Source: Alkalihalobacterium sp048323755 (GTDB lineage: Bacteria > Bacillota > Bacilli > Bacillales > Bacillaceae_F). From it: DNA of 64,000 bases. The stretch is from the NCBI RefSeq assembly GCF_048323755.1, contig NZ_JBLWFS010000002.1, positions 62,001 to 126,000 on the forward strand, given 5' to 3'. The notes under the pieces were generated by a model. The model saw nothing but the letters and a program-made list of their open reading frames with translations, was not told the origin of the DNA and did not search any database. A program made the translations under genes and the position numbers. Below are positions 62,727 through 64,000 of this stretch, in pieces (the first letter of the stretch is position 1; every line of letters begins with the position of its first letter).

Positions 62727-64000
62727 TTAGCTTTGGCTCTTTACAAGCGCTTGCTCAATATCATGAATAATATCATTTACATTTTCAATTCCGATTGAAA
62801 GACGGATAAGCTCTGGCGTTACGCCAGCTGCTCTTTGATCTGCTTCAGACAACTGTTGGTGGGTTGTGCTTGCAGGGTGAATGACGAGCGATTTCGCATC
62901 ACCTACATTGGCAACATGGGAAAGCAATTCTAGTGCATTGATGAATTTCTTTCCTTCTTCCGTACCACCTTTAATACCAAACGTAAGAATTGCTCCTTTA
63001 CCATCTGGTAAGTATTTGTTGGCTAAATCGTATGAGCGGTGTGACGGTAGGCCGGCATAACTTACCCACTCGACAAGCTCATGGTTATCTAAAAATTGAG
63101 CCACTTTCTCCGTATTTTCACAATGACGCTCCATACGCAAGTGAAGCGTTTCTAATCCTTGTAATAATAGGAAAGAGTTTAACGGCGCAATTGCTGGTCC
63201 TAAGTCACGTAACAGCTGTACACGCGCTTTAATAATGTATGCTAAGTTTCCTAAAGCTTCAGTATAGACTAAACCGTGATAACTCGGATCCGGCTCAGAC
63301 AGTCCAGGAAACTTCCCGTTACCCCAGTCGAACTTTCCACCATCAACAATAACTCCACCAATTGATGTTCCATGTCCACCCATAAATTTAGTCGCAGAAT
63401 GAACAACAATATCCGCTCCGTGCTCAATCGGACGACATAATGCTGGTGTTACTAAAGTCGCATCAACCATAAGCGGAATTCCATTTCGGTGAGCAACGGC
63501 TGCCACAGCTTCTACATCCAGAATGTCTCCTTGAGGATTTCCAATCATTTCACCATATAGCAACTTCGTATTCGGTGTGATCGCGCGTTCAAATGCTTCA
63601 GGATCCGTACCATCAACAAGGTGAACGGTAATTCCCATCTTTTTTAACGTATGTACAAATAAGTTGTACGTTCCCCCGTATAATGCACTTGAAGCAACGA
63701 TTTCATCACCATTCTCACATATGTTAAGGATAGCTAGGTGTATAGCTGAACTTCCGCTAGCTGTAGCGAGCGCTGCCACTCCGCCTTCTAGCTCAGCGAC
63801 ACGTTTTTCGAATACGTCTTGTGTCGGGTTCATAATACGCGTGTAAATATTCCCAGGTTCTGCCAAAGAAAAAAGGTTCGCTGCATGTTCAGTGCTTTTA
63901 AAGCCGTATGATGTTGTTTGATAAATAGGTACAGCTCTTGATTGCGTGGTAGGATCTACTTCTTGTCCTCCATGAACAGCAATAGTTTCTAAAGACCACT
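62727..64000 (-). CDS. O-acetylhomoserine sulfhydrylase (PLP), 5' end outside window
   Basis: The frame continues to the right edge (…SLETIAVHGGQEVDPTTQSRAVPIYQTTSYGF), so the start is beyond 64000; about 424 codons are seen. It is a Cys/Met-metabolism PLP enzyme: SATKFMGGHGTSIGG carries the PLP lysine, with YTRIMNPTQDVFEKRVAELEGG and the C-terminal HPASTTHQQL. The type fits MetY, making homocysteine from O-acetylhomoserine and sulfide. Any S-box leader would be outside the window. Its presence beside comEB departs from the B. subtilis order. Confidence 0.93.
   Translation of the reverse strand, partial: WSLETIAVHGGQEVDPTTQSRAVPIYQTTSYGFKSTEHAANLFSLAEPGNIYTRIMNPTQDVFEKRVAELEGGVAALATASGSSAIHLAILNICENGDEIVASSALYGGTYNLFVHTLKKMGITVHLVDGTDPEAFERAITPNTKLLYGEMIGNPQGDILDVEAVAAVAHRNGIPLMVDATLVTPALCRPIEHGADIVVHSATKFMGGHGTSIGGVIVDGGKFDWGNGKFPGLSEPDPSYHGLVYTEALGNLAYIIKARVQLLRDLGPAIAPLNSFLLLQGLETLHLRMERHCENTEKVAQFLDNHELVEWVSYAGLPSHRSYDLANKYLPDGKGAILTFGIKGGTEEGKKFINALELLSHVANVGDAKSLVIHPASTTHQQLSEADQRAAGVTPELIRLSIGIENVNDIIHDIEQALVKSQS

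Overview
The window looks like chromosomal DNA of a low-GC, spore-forming Bacillaceae bacterium. The support is the Bacillus-type gene order (glyQS-recO-yqzL-era-cdd-dgkA-ybeY-pgpH-phoH-yqfD-yqfC, floA operon, yqeY-rpsU, hrcA-grpE-dnaK-dnaJ-prmA-rsmE-mtaB, hemW-lepA-yqxA-spoIIP-gpr, rpsT-holA-yqzM-comEC-comEB), several sporulation genes (yqfC, yqfD, yqxA, spoIIP, gpr), strong Shine-Dalgarno sites, many TTG/GTG starts, a CIRCE element, a glycine T-box and a sigma-W-type promoter. The genus cannot be fixed from the sequence; an alkaliphilic Bacillus relative is a guess. Nearly all genes are on the minus strand; only a Na/Pi-type transporter, rpsT and yqzM are on the plus strand.

Region 1 (1-17.7 kb) is a housekeeping block: central-carbon regulators (yqfL, ccpN), glycyl-tRNA synthetase under T-box control, recO/yqzL, era and cell-envelope or RNA genes, the sporulation pair yqfC-yqfD, the flotillin/NfeD operon with a good sigma-W promoter, then yqeY-rpsU. 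Region 2 (17.7-39.2 kb) is a catabolic island lying where I recall B. subtilis having rpsU directly followed by yqeW. It holds a complete branched-chain-amino-acid-type ABC importer (livHMGF plus lipoprotein receptor) and about fifteen acyl-CoA genes: two AMP-forming ligases, two acyl-CoA dehydrogenases, two crotonases, a hydroxyacyl-CoA dehydrogenase, a thiolase, three SDRs, a thioesterase, a quinone-oxidoreductase-like MDR, an ACAD10/11-type aminoglycoside-phosphotransferase-fold kinase and a ComB-like phosphatase. A TetR regulator sits inside it, and four copies of an 18-bp palindrome (ATACTAACCGGTTAGTAT type) lie just downstream of the -10 of the three internal promoters. The kinase plus an ACAD11-like dehydrogenase suggests catabolism of 4-hydroxy/4-oxo acids by a phosphorylated acyl-CoA route; this is inference.

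Region 3 (39.2-53.3 kb) resumes the conserved order: yqeW-like transporter, deoC, mtaB-rsmE-prmA, the dnaK heat-shock operon with CIRCE, hemW and lepA. Region 4 (53.3-64 kb) has yqxA, spoIIP, gpr, rpsT, holA, yqzM, comEC and comEB. The expected comEA is absent; after a 0.8-kb repeat-bearing gap the window ends in a PLP sulfhydrylase gene cut by the edge.

Non-coding DNA is unusually repeat-rich. There is an eight-unit 52-bp tandem array between spoIIP and gpr, two matching ~181-bp elements made of four ~22-bp motifs in head-head/tail-tail order (40.3 and 62.3 kb), a duplicated gpr leader flanking an insert, a 52-bp direct repeat at 58.6/58.7 kb, and several long perfect palindromes.
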